Below are positions 29,250-39,502 of a stretch of 64,000 nt of DNA, one piece after another; position 1 is the stretch's first letter; each line of letters opens with the position of its first letter. A program made the translations under genes and the position numbers. The notes below the pieces were generated by a model. It was given only the letters and a program-made list of their open reading frames with translations, ran no database searches and was not told the DNA's origin. The stretch comes from Desulfobacterales bacterium (GTDB lineage Bacteria; Desulfobacterota; Desulfobacteria; Desulfobacterales; Desulfosalsimonadaceae), in contig JAXHNP010000007.1 in the NCBI GenBank assembly GCA_034520365.1, forward strand, positions 248,001 through 312,000. The letters are read 5' to 3'.

Positions 29250-31064
29250 ATGTCCAAAATCCGCATCCTGCCTGAAATTCTTTCCAACAAAATTGCGGCC
29301 GGCGAGGTGGTGGAGCGGCCCGCCTCGGTGGTCAAGGAACTGGTGGAAAACGCGATTGACGCGGGAAGCTCCCGAATCACCGTGGAAATCGGCCAGGGCG
29401 GCCGGTCCATGATCCGGGTCTCGGATAACGGGGCGGGCATGACCCATGATGATGCGCTTTTGGCCATTGAACGCTACGCCACGAGCAAAATTTACAAGGA
29501 CCCGGATCTGTATGCGATCTCCACCCTGGGCTTCCGGGGCGAGGCGCTTCCCAGCATTGCCGCGGTCTCCAAATTTACACTGATCACAAACGACGACCAG
29601 TCAACCCCCGCCACCCGTATCTATGTGGAAGGCGGCAGAGTCAAGCAGGTGGATGAAACCGGCGCGCCGCCGGGTACGCTTATTTCAGCCGAACAGCTGT
29701 TTTTCAACACCCCGGCCCGGCGAAAGTTTTTAAAAACCGTAAACACCGAGATGGGCCATATCGCCGATGGTATCGCCGCCGTTGCCCTGGCCTGGAAGGA
29801 TATCCAGTTCCGGCTGTTTCACAATGACCGGATGGTCAAAAACTGGCCCTCGGTGAATAACGGGCTGGACCGGGTGGTTGACGTGCTGGGCAAGGAATTT
29901 CGCTCCGGGTTGTATCCGATTTCGCTCAAGGGATCCCATATTTCGATTACCGGCTGGATATCCGATCCCGGCATTACGCGAAGCACGTCTCAGAAAATCT
30001 ACATCTATATCAACGGCCGCTATATCCGGGACCGGGGCGTCTATTACGCCATTTTAGACGGCTATAAGGGGCGGCTCATGAAGGGACGGTTTCCGGTTGG
30101 GGTGCTGTTTCTTGACATTCCGCCGGAAGAAGTGGATGTAAACGTCCATCCCACCAAACACGAGGTCCGGTTTTCCCGGCAGCGGGAGCTTTACCAGGCC
30201 ATCAAGACCGCGGTCGCCGAAACCCTTCAGCCATCCGGCTGGCAGGTGCCACCTTCCCAAACGCCGCAGGTTGAAGAGGCATCGGTATTTTCCGGAAAAG
30301 ATCCAACACCGGACCGCCCGCCGGAGAACCAAGCCCCGCCAGCAACTGAACAATCGCCCGGCAAACCAAACGCCTCGGAAATCCGCAGACAATCCGGCAT
30401 TAAAACTCAGCCCGGGCACTTGGGGGAGGCGGCCGACGGACCGGCAGACGAGCAGTCCGAATTATGGCAGCAGCCGGGATTTTCGCAGATGGCGGTCATC
30501 GGCCAGTTCCATAATACCTATATTCTCTGCGAATCCGCGTCCATGCTCTATGTGATTGATCAGCACGCCGCCCATGAGCGGATTGTATATGAAAATTTGG
30601 CAAAACAGCGGCAGGCATCCGGCGCCGCGCCCAGCCAGGCGCTGGTAATCCCGGAAACCATTGAACTCAATTACCGGGAGAGTGCGGCGGTGGCTGAAAT
30701 GATTCCGGATTTCGCGGCCATGGGGATTGCCATTGAGCCGTTCGGCGGAAACACCTATATTGTGAAATCGCTTCCCGCTATGATCTCCGAGAAATCCGCC
30801 CAGCCGCTGATCACTGAAATTGCGGAAACCGTGACCGAATCCGGCTATGCCCCGGGCCTGGATGAGACCATTGACCAGTGCCTCATCCTAATGGCCTGCC
30901 ACGGGGCAATCCGCGCCAACCAAGCCCTATCGGATAAAGAAATCAAGGCCCTATTGGCGCAGTTGGACCGCTGCGAAAACCCCTACCACTGCCCCCACGG
31001 CCGGCCCACCCTTATCCAGTGGCCGCTTGAATCCCTGGAGAAGCGGTTTCGAAGGACGTTGTAA
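29250..31064 (+). CDS. mutL: DNA mismatch repair protein MutL (endonuclease-type)
   Basis: 604 residues. The GHKL ATPase N-domain (VVKELVENAIDAG, DNGAGM, TLGFRGEALPSI) is followed by a Pro/Gln-rich linker at about 330-400 and a C-terminal dimerisation domain. The latter keeps the metal-dependent endonuclease motif DQHAAHERIVYE at about residue 437, plus ACHGAIRA and CPHGRPT. This MutL is therefore expected to nick DNA itself, as in bacteria without MutH. It converges on gatB with a 15-bp gap. Confidence 0.96.
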   Translation: MSKIRILPEILSNKIAAGEVVERPASVVKELVENAIDAGSSRITVEIGQGGRSMIRVSDNGAGMTHDDALLAIERYATSKIYKDPDLYAISTLGFRGEALPSIAAVSKFTLITNDDQSTPATRIYVEGGRVKQVDETGAPPGTLISAEQLFFNTPARRKFLKTVNTEMGHIADGIAAVALAWKDIQFRLFHNDRMVKNWPSVNNGLDRVVDVLGKEFRSGLYPISLKGSHISITGWISDPGITRSTSQKIYIYINGRYIRDRGVYYAILDGYKGRLMKGRFPVGVLFLDIPPEEVDVNVHPTKHEVRFSRQRELYQAIKTAVAETLQPSGWQVPPSQTPQVEEASVFSGKDPTPDRPPENQAPPATEQSPGKPNASEIRRQSGIKTQPGHLGEAADGPADEQSELWQQPGFSQMAVIGQFHNTYILCESASMLYVIDQHAAHERIVYENLAKQRQASGAAPSQALVIPETIELNYRESAAVAEMIPDFAAMGIAIEPFGGNTYIVKSLPAMISEKSAQPLITEIAETVTESGYAPGLDETIDQCLILMACHGAIRANQALSDKEIKALLAQLDRCENPYHCPHGRPTLIQWPLESLEKRFRRTL

Positions 31065-31079
31065 GCCATGGCCGCTGGC

Positions 31080-32510
31080 TCAACCCAGTTTTTTCTTCAG
31101 GATCTGGTTGACCATCTGGGGGTTGGCCTTGCCCTGGGTCTGCTTCATCACCTGGCCCACAAAAAAGCCCAAAAGCTTTTTCTTCCCCGCCTTATAGGCG
31201 GCCACCTCATCCGGGCATCCGGCAATCACATCATCAACCACGGATTCAATGGCCGAGGCGTCGGTGACCTGAACCAGCCCTTTTTCATCGACAATGGTTT
31301 TCGGGGATTTCCCGGAGGTCACCATTTCATCAAAAACGGTTTTAGCGATTTTGCCGCTGATCACCTCGTCATTCACCAGCTGCAAGAGTTCCGCCATCTG
31401 AACGGCCGAAATCGGGGATTCCTCGATGGTCCTGCCTTGGGCATTTAAGAGCCCCAGGAGGTTTCCCATGACCCAGTTGGAGACCAGCTTGGGGTTGGCC
31501 ACTTCTTTGACGCAGGCTTCAAAATAATCCGCCAGCTCCCTGGACGCGGTCAGCACATCCGCATCATAGGCCGGCAGATCGAATCGATCCATGAACCGAT
31601 CTTTCCGCTGATGCGGAAGCTCCGGCAGGTTGGCCTTGATTCGGGCAATCCAGGCATCATCAATTTGTAAGGGCACGAGATCCGGATCCGGAAAATACCG
31701 GTAGTCGTGAGCCTCCTCTTTTCCGCGCATGGGAACCGTCTTGTTTTTATCCGTATCCCAGAGCCGGGTTTCCTGAATCACCGTCCCGTTTTCGGAGATG
31801 ACCCGGATCTGGCGGTTGATCTCATAGGCCAGGGCCTTTTCCACGAACTTGAATGAATTGAGGTTTTTCAGTTCCGACCGCGTACCCAGCGTCTCGCTAT
31901 CTTTCGGCCGTACCGACACATTGGCGTCGCAGCGGAAACTGCCCTCCTCCATATTGCCGTCGCTGATGCCCAGATACCGCAAAATGGCGCGGAGCTGGCG
32001 CAGATAGGCGCCCGCCTCCTCCGGGGATTCGATATCGGGGTCACTGACGATTTCAATGAGCGGCACCCCGGTGCGGTTGTAATCCACCCGGCTCACCGCC
32101 CGGTCCGGGTCATGGATGAGCTTTCCGGCATCTTCCTCCATATGAATGCGGGTTAAGCCGATCCGCTTTTTGCTGCCGTCCGGCCGGGTGATATTGACAT
32201 GGCCGTGTTCGGCGATCGGCAGCTCATACTGGGATATCTGATAGCCCTTGGGCAGATCCGGATAAAAATAGTTTTTCCGGGCAAACCGGCTTTCCGGCGC
32301 AATCCGGCAGTTGGTCGCAAGCGCCATGCGCATGGCATATTCCACCACGCCCTGATTTAACACGGGCAAAACGCCGGGCATGCCGAGGCATACCGGACAG
32401 ACATGGGTGTTGGGCGGTGCGCCGAATTGGGTGGAGCAGGCGCAGAAAATCTTGGTCCGGGTTTTTAGCTGGGCGTGGACTTCAAGTCCGATTGTGGGGA
32501 CAAACTCCAT
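31080..32510 (-). CDS. gatB: Asp/Glu-tRNA amidotransferase subunit B
   Basis: 476 residues. The N-terminal kinase-like domain has [30 protein letters not shown] and the [12 protein letters not shown] strand. The C-terminal YqeY-like tail domain binds tRNA. It supplies the phosphorylation and tRNA-binding part of GatCAB; its partners gatC-gatA are at 27130-28898 on the opposite strand, an unusual split. The start ATG at 32510 gives the standard [16 protein letters not shown]-terminus. Confidence 0.96.
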   Translation of the reverse strand: MEFVPTIGLEVHAQLKTRTKIFCACSTQFGAPPNTHVCPVCLGMPGVLPVLNQGVVEYAMRMALATNCRIAPESRFARKNYFYPDLPKGYQISQYELPIAEHGHVNITRPDGSKKRIGLTRIHMEEDAGKLIHDPDRAVSRVDYNRTGVPLIEIVSDPDIESPEEAGAYLRQLRAILRYLGISDGNMEEGSFRCDANVSVRPKDSETLGTRSELKNLNSFKFVEKALAYEINRQIRVISENGTVIQETRLWDTDKNKTVPMRGKEEAHDYRYFPDPDLVPLQIDDAWIARIKANLPELPHQRKDRFMDRFDLPAYDADVLTASRELADYFEACVKEVANPKLVSNWVMGNLLGLLNAQGRTIEESPISAVQMAELLQLVNDEVISGKIAKTVFDEMVTSGKSPKTIVDEKGLVQVTDASAIESVVDDVIAGCPDEVAAYKAGKKKLLGFFVGQVMKQTQGKANPQMVNQILKKKLG

Positions 32511-32570
32511 GGGTTTTTCCTGCGATATTTTCTAAGCCCCCTCATACCGGGGGCGATAATTTTTTCCAGA

Positions 32571-32939
32571 TTATTGATTCGGGCCGGCAGCGTATTGCTC
32601 GGGATGCCGGTATTTTTTGATGCCGTAGAAAAGCACCACCAAACCGATCAGCGCCATGATGATGCCCGGCACCTTATCATGAAATCCGGCCAGCTCCTCG
32701 CTGATATAAATCTTGTGGGTCAGGATAAAACCCACCCAGCTGCTGCCGCCGATGACCGCGAGTACCCCCAGAATCGTCATGGTAATGCCTTTGAGCCAGG
32801 TAATCTTTTGCTGTCTCTCCGGTTCCTCAAGCTTTTCAAACCGCAGCCGTATCCGGTCATGGATGATATAGGCGGCCACCAGAATGATAATCGTTATGCT
32901 GGTCACAAATTCCCACATGTAATAATACGTCTCAGCCAT
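32571..32939 (-). CDS. Three-helix membrane protein of unknown function
   Basis: 122 residues with three hydrophobic helices (about 8-26, 47-70 and 89-106) and short charged loops (RLRFEKLEEPERQQK). No catalytic motif. It is upstream of gatB on the same strand, with a 60-bp gap. I do not recognise the family. Confidence 0.6.
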   Translation of the reverse strand: MAETYYYMWEFVTSITIIILVAAYIIHDRIRLRFEKLEEPERQQKITWLKGITMTILGVLAVIGGSSWVGFILTHKIYISEELAGFHDKVPGIIMALIGLVVLFYGIKKYRHPEQYAAGPNQ

Positions 32940-33129
32940 GGCGTCGTTCCTTTTAACAGTGGTTGGTATGGAAGGCGCTATGATACGCCCCTGTTCGGGT
33001 TAAACCGAGGCGATTATTTCAGAATCTTTATCCGGATGCAAGTATGATGTTGGGGATCCTTCGGCTGCCACGGCTAATTTGTTCTGTATCCAAATCGAAA
33101 TCGCTATCGGGATCGGGATCGAAAAAAAT

Positions 33130-33582
33130 ATGACCCTTGAACACGAAAAACTGGACGTCTATCGCCTTTCAATAGGCTACGTTGCATGGGTTTACGAGAA
33201 GGCCGACAGCCTGAACGGAGTCCATCGGCCCGCCCGGGATCAATGGCTTCGGGCCAGCCAGTCGATACCGCTCAATATCGCCGAAGGTAATGGCAAGACC
33301 GCGGAAGCCGACCGAAGGCGTTATTTCGAAATCGCTCGTGGCTCCGCGCTTGAGTGCGCGGCGATTCAAGATGTGCTGGTTGTCGGCAAGGCGCTGGACA
33401 AGATGGAAAGCCGGAACCGCAAGGATGAACTCGACCGTATGGCCGCGATGCTCAGCCGTCTCGGCGGAAGAGGATACCAAGTTCGAGAGGATCAGGAAGT
33501 CTACAGCATCGATTTCGATCCCGATAGCGATTTCGATCCCGATTTCGATCCCGATAGCGAAGAAAACGAATCCCAACCTTAG
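33130..33582 (+). CDS. Four-helix-bundle protein, IVS family, copy B
   Basis: 150 residues. It differs from copy A at a handful of positions (for example RLSIG for RFSIG, RGSALECA for RSSALVCA; the B/C form is closer to the family consensus GSALE). The acidic C-terminal tail is six residues longer (DFDPDSDFDPDFDPDSEENE). The ATG lies just inside the inverted repeats and has no Shine-Dalgarno. It is the first gene of the tandem pair in element B. Confidence 0.88.
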   Translation: MTLEHEKLDVYRLSIGYVAWVYEKADSLNGVHRPARDQWLRASQSIPLNIAEGNGKTAEADRRRYFEIARGSALECAAIQDVLVVGKALDKMESRNRKDELDRMAAMLSRLGGRGYQVREDQEVYSIDFDPDSDFDPDFDPDSEENESQP

Positions 33583-33658
33583 CTTTAACAGGACCGGGGG
33601 TATGGATTTGTTCTGTATCCAAATCGAAATCGCTATCGGGATCGGGATCGAAAAAAAT

Positions 33659-34093
33659 ATGAACCTTGGACGCGAAAAACTGGACGTCTATCGCCTTTCA
33701 ATAGGCTACGTTGCATGGGTTTACGAGAAGGCCGACAGCCTGAACGGAGTCCATCGGCCCGCCCGGGATCAATGGCTTCGGGCCAGCCAGTCGATACCGC
33801 TCAATATCGCCGAAGGTAATGGCAAGACCGCGGAAGCCGACCGAAGGCGTTATTTCGAAATCGCTCGTGGCTCCGCGCTTGAGTGTGCGGCGATTCAAGA
33901 TGTGCTGGTTGTCGGCAAGGCGCTGGACAAGATGGAAAGCCGGAACCGCAAGGATGAACTCGACCGTATGGCCGCGATGCTCAGCCGTCTCGGCGGAAGA
34001 GGATACCAAGTTCGAAAGGATCAGGAAGTCTACAGCATCGATTTCGATCCCGATAGCGATTTCGATCCCGAGGAAAACGAATCCCAACCTTAG
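33659..34093 (+). CDS. Four-helix-bundle protein, IVS family, copy C
   Basis: 144 residues from the ATG at 33659. An in-frame ATG at 33602, created at the duplication junction, would add 19 residues read through the repeat. It is almost identical to copy B; N-terminal changes give MNLGREKL, and VRKDQEV replaces VREDQEV. The tail is shortened to DFDPDSDFDPEENE. The longer frame running in from 33290 is a shifted reading of copy B and should not be taken as a fusion protein. Confidence 0.86.
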   Translation: MNLGREKLDVYRLSIGYVAWVYEKADSLNGVHRPARDQWLRASQSIPLNIAEGNGKTAEADRRRYFEIARGSALECAAIQDVLVVGKALDKMESRNRKDELDRMAAMLSRLGGRGYQVRKDQEVYSIDFDPDSDFDPEENESQP

Positions 34094-34229
34094 CGTTAAC
34101 AGGACCGGGGGTATGGATTTTGCGGTTAGAACAAATTAGCCGTGCTTCGGCTGCATTTCATTTTGACATTTCCGGATGTTTGCATATATCTTTAACGATT
34201 TACAAAATACCAAAAAGGCTTGTCGCGTT

Positions 34230-34415
34230 ATGAAATTTTTCCTTTGTGTCATCGGTATGGTTATGATCATTGAAGGGCTGCCGTATTTCGGTTTCCCGGA
34301 GAATATGAAGGCCATGATGGAAAAGGTGCTGGAACTCCCGGAGGCCACCCTGCGAAAATTCGGATTCGTTTTGATGGTGTTGGGGCTTTTACTGGTCTAT
34401 ATCGGGAATGCTTAA
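34230..34415 (+). CDS. DUF2065 small membrane protein (YjeT-like)
   Basis: 61 residues from the ATG at 34230. There is an N-terminal hydrophobic helix (FFLCVIGMVMIIEGLPYFGFP) and a C-terminal one (FGFVLMVLGLLLVYIGN) around a short amphipathic segment, with the GLPYF and LRxxGxxxMxxGLLLVY features of DUF2065. Inner membrane; the function is unknown. It lies 5 bp before queA and is probably co-transcribed. Element B ends 85 bp upstream. Confidence 0.82.
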   Translation: MKFFLCVIGMVMIIEGLPYFGFPENMKAMMEKVLELPEATLRKFGFVLMVLGLLLVYIGNA

Positions 34416-34420
34416 ACGCC

Positions 34421-36609
<2,189 letters not shown>

Positions 36610-36625
36610 ACATATATTCAAAAAT

Positions 36626-36783
36626 GAGGGACTCGTAAAATGTCGATTCTCTGACGGCAAAGAAAAAAGTTCAAGATCGCGGCGCGCAAATCCCGAGGAA
36701 TGCAGCGTACTGACTCGTACGTGAAATTCCGAGGGATGCAGCGCAACAAAGATATTGGACTTTTTGCGAAGCCGTCAAAAATT
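36626..36783 (+). repeat. Dispersed intergenic repeat, long copy with an internal duplication
   Basis: Inverse orientation to the copy at 4385-4503 and nearly identical across shared parts. It contains about 36 extra bases in the middle (near 36706-36741) that repeat the core ATTCCGAGGRATGCAGCG, so the core occurs twice here and once in the other copy. It fills most of the tgt-nfu gap. Confidence 0.8.
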
Positions 36784-36888
36784 TTTGCCATTTACCTAAA
36801 TTTCATCATAGCATAATTGCTTAAGGCTTATTATTTTTAAATCATAAAATGGCATAGGCCATAACGCTTATCTTAAAGGAGGCGACTT

Positions 36889-37107
36889 ATGAAGGAACAA
36901 GTTCAACAGGTACTGGAGAAAATAAGGCCGTCGCTGCAGGCAGACGGCGGTGATGTGGAATTGGTGGATGTCGCGGATGGCGTGGTCACGGTAAAGCTGC
37001 AGGGCGCCTGCGCGGGCTGCCCGATGTCCCAGATGACCCTTAAAAACGGCATTGAACGGATACTCAAACAGGAAATTCCGGAAGTTAAATCCGTCGAACC
37101 AGCTTAA
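36889..37107 (+). CDS. NifU C-terminal-domain protein (Nfu-type Fe-S scaffold)
   Basis: 72 residues, a stand-alone NifU-C/Nfu domain. [13 protein letters not shown] is the family signature and CAGCPM supplies the two cysteines that bridge a [4Fe-4S] cluster in the homodimer. It acts in the cytoplasm as Fe-S scaffold or carrier. A strong AAAGGAGG site precedes the ATG. The aminotransferase gene starts 18 bp after the stop. Confidence 0.93.
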   Translation: MKEQVQQVLEKIRPSLQADGGDVELVDVADGVVTVKLQGACAGCPMSQMTLKNGIERILKQEIPEVKSVEPA

Positions 37108-37125
37108 ACCGCAGCGGAGAGGCTT

Positions 37126-38307
37126 ATGACGATTGCCACGCACATTGCGACATTTTTAGAAAAATCGTCGTGGATACGAAAAATGTTTGAAGAAGGGGCC
37201 CGGCTGAAAGCCATTCACGGGGCGAACAACGTGTTTGACTTCAGCCTGGGCAACCCCTACCTGCCCCCGCCGGAAACATTTCGGCATAAATTAAAGGAGA
37301 TTGCCGACTCGGAAAAACCCGGCGTGCATGCCTATATGCCGAACCCGGGCTATCCGTTTGTCAGACAATCCGTGGCCCAATACCTGAAAAAAGAGCACAA
37401 CGCCGAGATCACGGAAAACGAAATCCTGATGACCTGCGGGGCGGCCGGCGGCCTGAATGTGATATTAAAGACCATCCTGGATCCGGGCGACGAGGTGATT
37501 ACCCCGGCGCCCTATTTTGTGGAATACGGATTCTATGCGGACAACCACGGGGGAAGCCTTAAAACCGTCCAGACCCACCCGGATTTTACCCTTGATCTGG
37601 ATGCCATTGAAAAGGCGATCACGAATAAAACCAAAGCCGTGCTCATCAACTCGCCCAACAACCCCACCGGCCAGGTCTATTCAGAGGAAAGCATCAGCCA
37701 GCTGGGCGAGATCCTTTCCCGAAAAAGCCGGGAACTGGACCGGACCATTTACCTATTATCCGATGAGCCGTACCGAAAAATCGTCTTTGACGGCATCCGG
37801 GTGCCGAGCATTTTTGCCGCCTACCCGGACAGCCTGGTGGCCACATCCCATTCCAAGGATTTATCGATCCCGGGGGAGCGCATCGGATTTATCGCCATCA
37901 ACCCGGCAGCCCAATATAAAACGGATCTCGTCAGCGGCCTGGCCCTTGCCAATCGAATCTTAGGATTTGTGAATGCCCCGGCCCTGATGCAGCGCCTGGT
38001 GGCTGAACTTCAGGGCGAGAGCGTGGATATCTCTCATTACGCCAAAAAACGCGAACTGCTCTGCAACGGCTTAAAAGACTGCGGCTATGATTTTGTCAAA
38101 CCGCCGGGCACGTTCTACCTGTTCCCCCGCTCGCCGATTGAAGATGATGTGAAATTCGTCCAGGCGCTCCAGGAGGAGCTGATTCTGGCCGTGCCGGGCA
38201 GCGGCTTCGGCGGCCCCGGCCATATCCGGCTGGCCTTCTGCGTGGAGGATCAAACCATCACCGATGCCATGCCGGGATTTGAAAAAGCGATCAGGAAATT
38301 TCAATAA
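37126..38307 (+). CDS. PLP-dependent class I/II aminotransferase
   Basis: 393 residues, fold type I. It has NSPNNPTGQVY (Asn/Pro of the cofactor pocket), LSDEPYRKIVF (Asp/Tyr pair), SHSKDLSIPGERIG with Schiff-base Lys244, and a C-terminal GSGFGGPGHIRLAFC with the carboxylate-binding Arg. It is closest to the aspartate/aromatic/alanine aminotransferase group; the substrate cannot be fixed by eye. It sits behind the Nfu gene, probably co-transcribed. Confidence 0.88.
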   Translation: MTIATHIATFLEKSSWIRKMFEEGARLKAIHGANNVFDFSLGNPYLPPPETFRHKLKEIADSEKPGVHAYMPNPGYPFVRQSVAQYLKKEHNAEITENEILMTCGAAGGLNVILKTILDPGDEVITPAPYFVEYGFYADNHGGSLKTVQTHPDFTLDLDAIEKAITNKTKAVLINSPNNPTGQVYSEESISQLGEILSRKSRELDRTIYLLSDEPYRKIVFDGIRVPSIFAAYPDSLVATSHSKDLSIPGERIGFIAINPAAQYKTDLVSGLALANRILGFVNAPALMQRLVAELQGESVDISHYAKKRELLCNGLKDCGYDFVKPPGTFYLFPRSPIEDDVKFVQALQEELILAVPGSGFGGPGHIRLAFCVEDQTITDAMPGFEKAIRKFQ

Positions 38308-38310
38308 CTC

Positions 38311-38428
38311 AGGTTTTAGGTATTAGGTTTTAGGTATTAGGTTTTGGGCCTTGACGGGAAACAATAATTTTAGAAGTTTCAGGTTTCCGGCGGCGCCTGA
38401 AACCTGAACGCTGAAACCTGAACACTCA
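38311..38428. repeat. 14-bp tandem repeat and GTTTCAGG inverted repeat
   Basis: AGGTTTTAGGTATT occurs twice in tandem at 38311-38338, with a partial third unit. At about 38370-38428, GTTTCAGG and CCTGAAAC form an 8-bp stem, followed by CTGAAACCTGAACAC. The latter part is the same family as the repeat before mutL. Confidence 0.65.
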
Positions 38429-38442
38429 AAAAGGAGGACGCT

Positions 38443-39306
38443 ATGGATACTCGCAAGCCAGTCTTTGCCGGCAGCTGGTATCCGGGCAACGCGGCTGAAT
38501 GTGAAAAACTGATTCGGGAATTTCTGACAGACGAGCGTTTCAACGTTCAGCCGAATGGCGGATATCTGGGCGGTATCGTCCCGCATGCCGGCTGGGTCTT
38601 CTCCGGCAGTCTCGCCTGCAACGTGATTGCCGGCCTGCAAGCCCAAGAAAACACCCGAAAACCGGATACCATCATAGTGTTCGGCATGCACCTGCCGCCC
38701 AACGTGTCGGGCTATATCATGGCCGAAGGGGCATGGGAGACCCCGCTGGGCGAGCTGTTCATTGATGAAGCGATGGCGCGCCCCATCGCCGAACAATTCT
38801 CACTTAAGGCGGAAACCGCCAATCGGTTTACGCCGGATAACACCATTGAACTCCAACTCCCGTTTATTAAATACTTTTTTCCCGAGGCAAAGCTTGTCCC
38901 CATCGGACCGCCGGCCGCCGCCACGGCCGTGGAGATCGGCGAAAGAGCCGCAAAAATGGCTGAATCGGCCGGCAAAACCATTAAAATCGTCGGCTCCACG
39001 GACCTCACGCATTACGGCCCCAATTTCGGATTTACGCCGGCCGGCAAGGGCCGCGAGGCCTATAACTGGGTTAAAGACAAAAACGACCGCCAGGTCATCG
39101 ATGCCATGCTCGACATGGCGCCGGAAACCGTGATCAAAGAGGGACTTTCCAACCACAATGCCTGCTGCCCCGGCGCGGCGGCGGCCGCCATTGCCGCGGT
39201 TAAATCCCTGGGGGCCCAAAATGCCCGGTTCGTCGGGTACAGCTCAAGCTATGAGCACAGCCCGGGGGATACGTTTGTCGGATACGGGGGGGTGCTGTTT
39301 TATTAA
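38443..39306 (+). CDS. MEMO1-family protein (AmmeMemoRadiSam system protein B)
   Basis: 287 residues. It has RKPVFAGSWYP at the N-terminus, IVPHAGWVFSG with the conserved His, the STDLTHYG segment and NHNACCPGAAAAAI. The MEMO family is related in fold to extradiol dioxygenases and has a candidate metal site of His residues. In many anaerobes it is encoded with an AMMECR1 protein and a radical SAM enzyme, neither of which is next to it here. A strong AAGGAGG site precedes the ATG. Its substrate is unknown. Confidence 0.88.
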   Translation: MDTRKPVFAGSWYPGNAAECEKLIREFLTDERFNVQPNGGYLGGIVPHAGWVFSGSLACNVIAGLQAQENTRKPDTIIVFGMHLPPNVSGYIMAEGAWETPLGELFIDEAMARPIAEQFSLKAETANRFTPDNTIELQLPFIKYFFPEAKLVPIGPPAAATAVEIGERAAKMAESAGKTIKIVGSTDLTHYGPNFGFTPAGKGREAYNWVKDKNDRQVIDAMLDMAPETVIKEGLSNHNACCPGAAAAAIAAVKSLGAQNARFVGYSSSYEHSPGDTFVGYGGVLFY

Positions 39307-39344
39307 CCCACTTTGCCGAAGCTTCCCGATATACCTGAAACTCC

Positions 39345-39373
39345 TTGACATCCAACTATATTTCAAATATGAC
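39345..39373 (+). promoter_or_regulatory. Candidate sigma-70-type promoter for the acyl-CoA synthetase gene
   Basis: TTGACA at 39345-39350, a 17-bp spacer, and TATGAC at 39368-39373, about 130 bp before the ATG at 39503. The spacing is ideal and the -35 is perfect. Confidence 0.5.
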
Positions 39374-39502
39374 AAGCACTGTTCATTGGACAACCCGTCA
39401 GGTTCATGTAACACCGCCGGTATTCATTCGCTTGCGAACCGGCACAACTCCAATTCATCCGGATAATGGCACGTACCATACAAATTTAAAAGGGAGGCAT
39501 TA

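Larger units (their letters stand above)
33069..34144. mobile_element. Element B: transposon-like unit with two tandem IVS-type genes and an exact 10-bp target duplication
   Basis: 1,076 bp with the same perfect 17-bp terminal inverted repeats as element A (33069-33085 and 34128-34144). It is flanked immediately on both sides by CTTCGGCTGC (33059-33068 and 34145-34154), a clean 10-bp target-site duplication. Inside are two nearly identical genes (ATGs 33130 and 33659, 529 bp apart). At the internal junction (near 33602-33612) the right end of one unit is fused to the left end of the next at a shared ATTT. This shows a tandem duplication after, or during, insertion. No transposase. Confidence 0.88.

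Noticed and set aside
33169-33576. Minus-strand ORFs of about 130 residues opposite each IVS-type gene
   Set aside because: They mirror the conserved sense gene and contain no recognisable domain; the conserved family lies on the plus strand.
33290-34093. A single 267-residue ORF across both IVS-type genes
   Set aside because: Its first third is an out-of-frame reading of copy B joined through the repeat junction to copy C; only the copy C part is a real protein.
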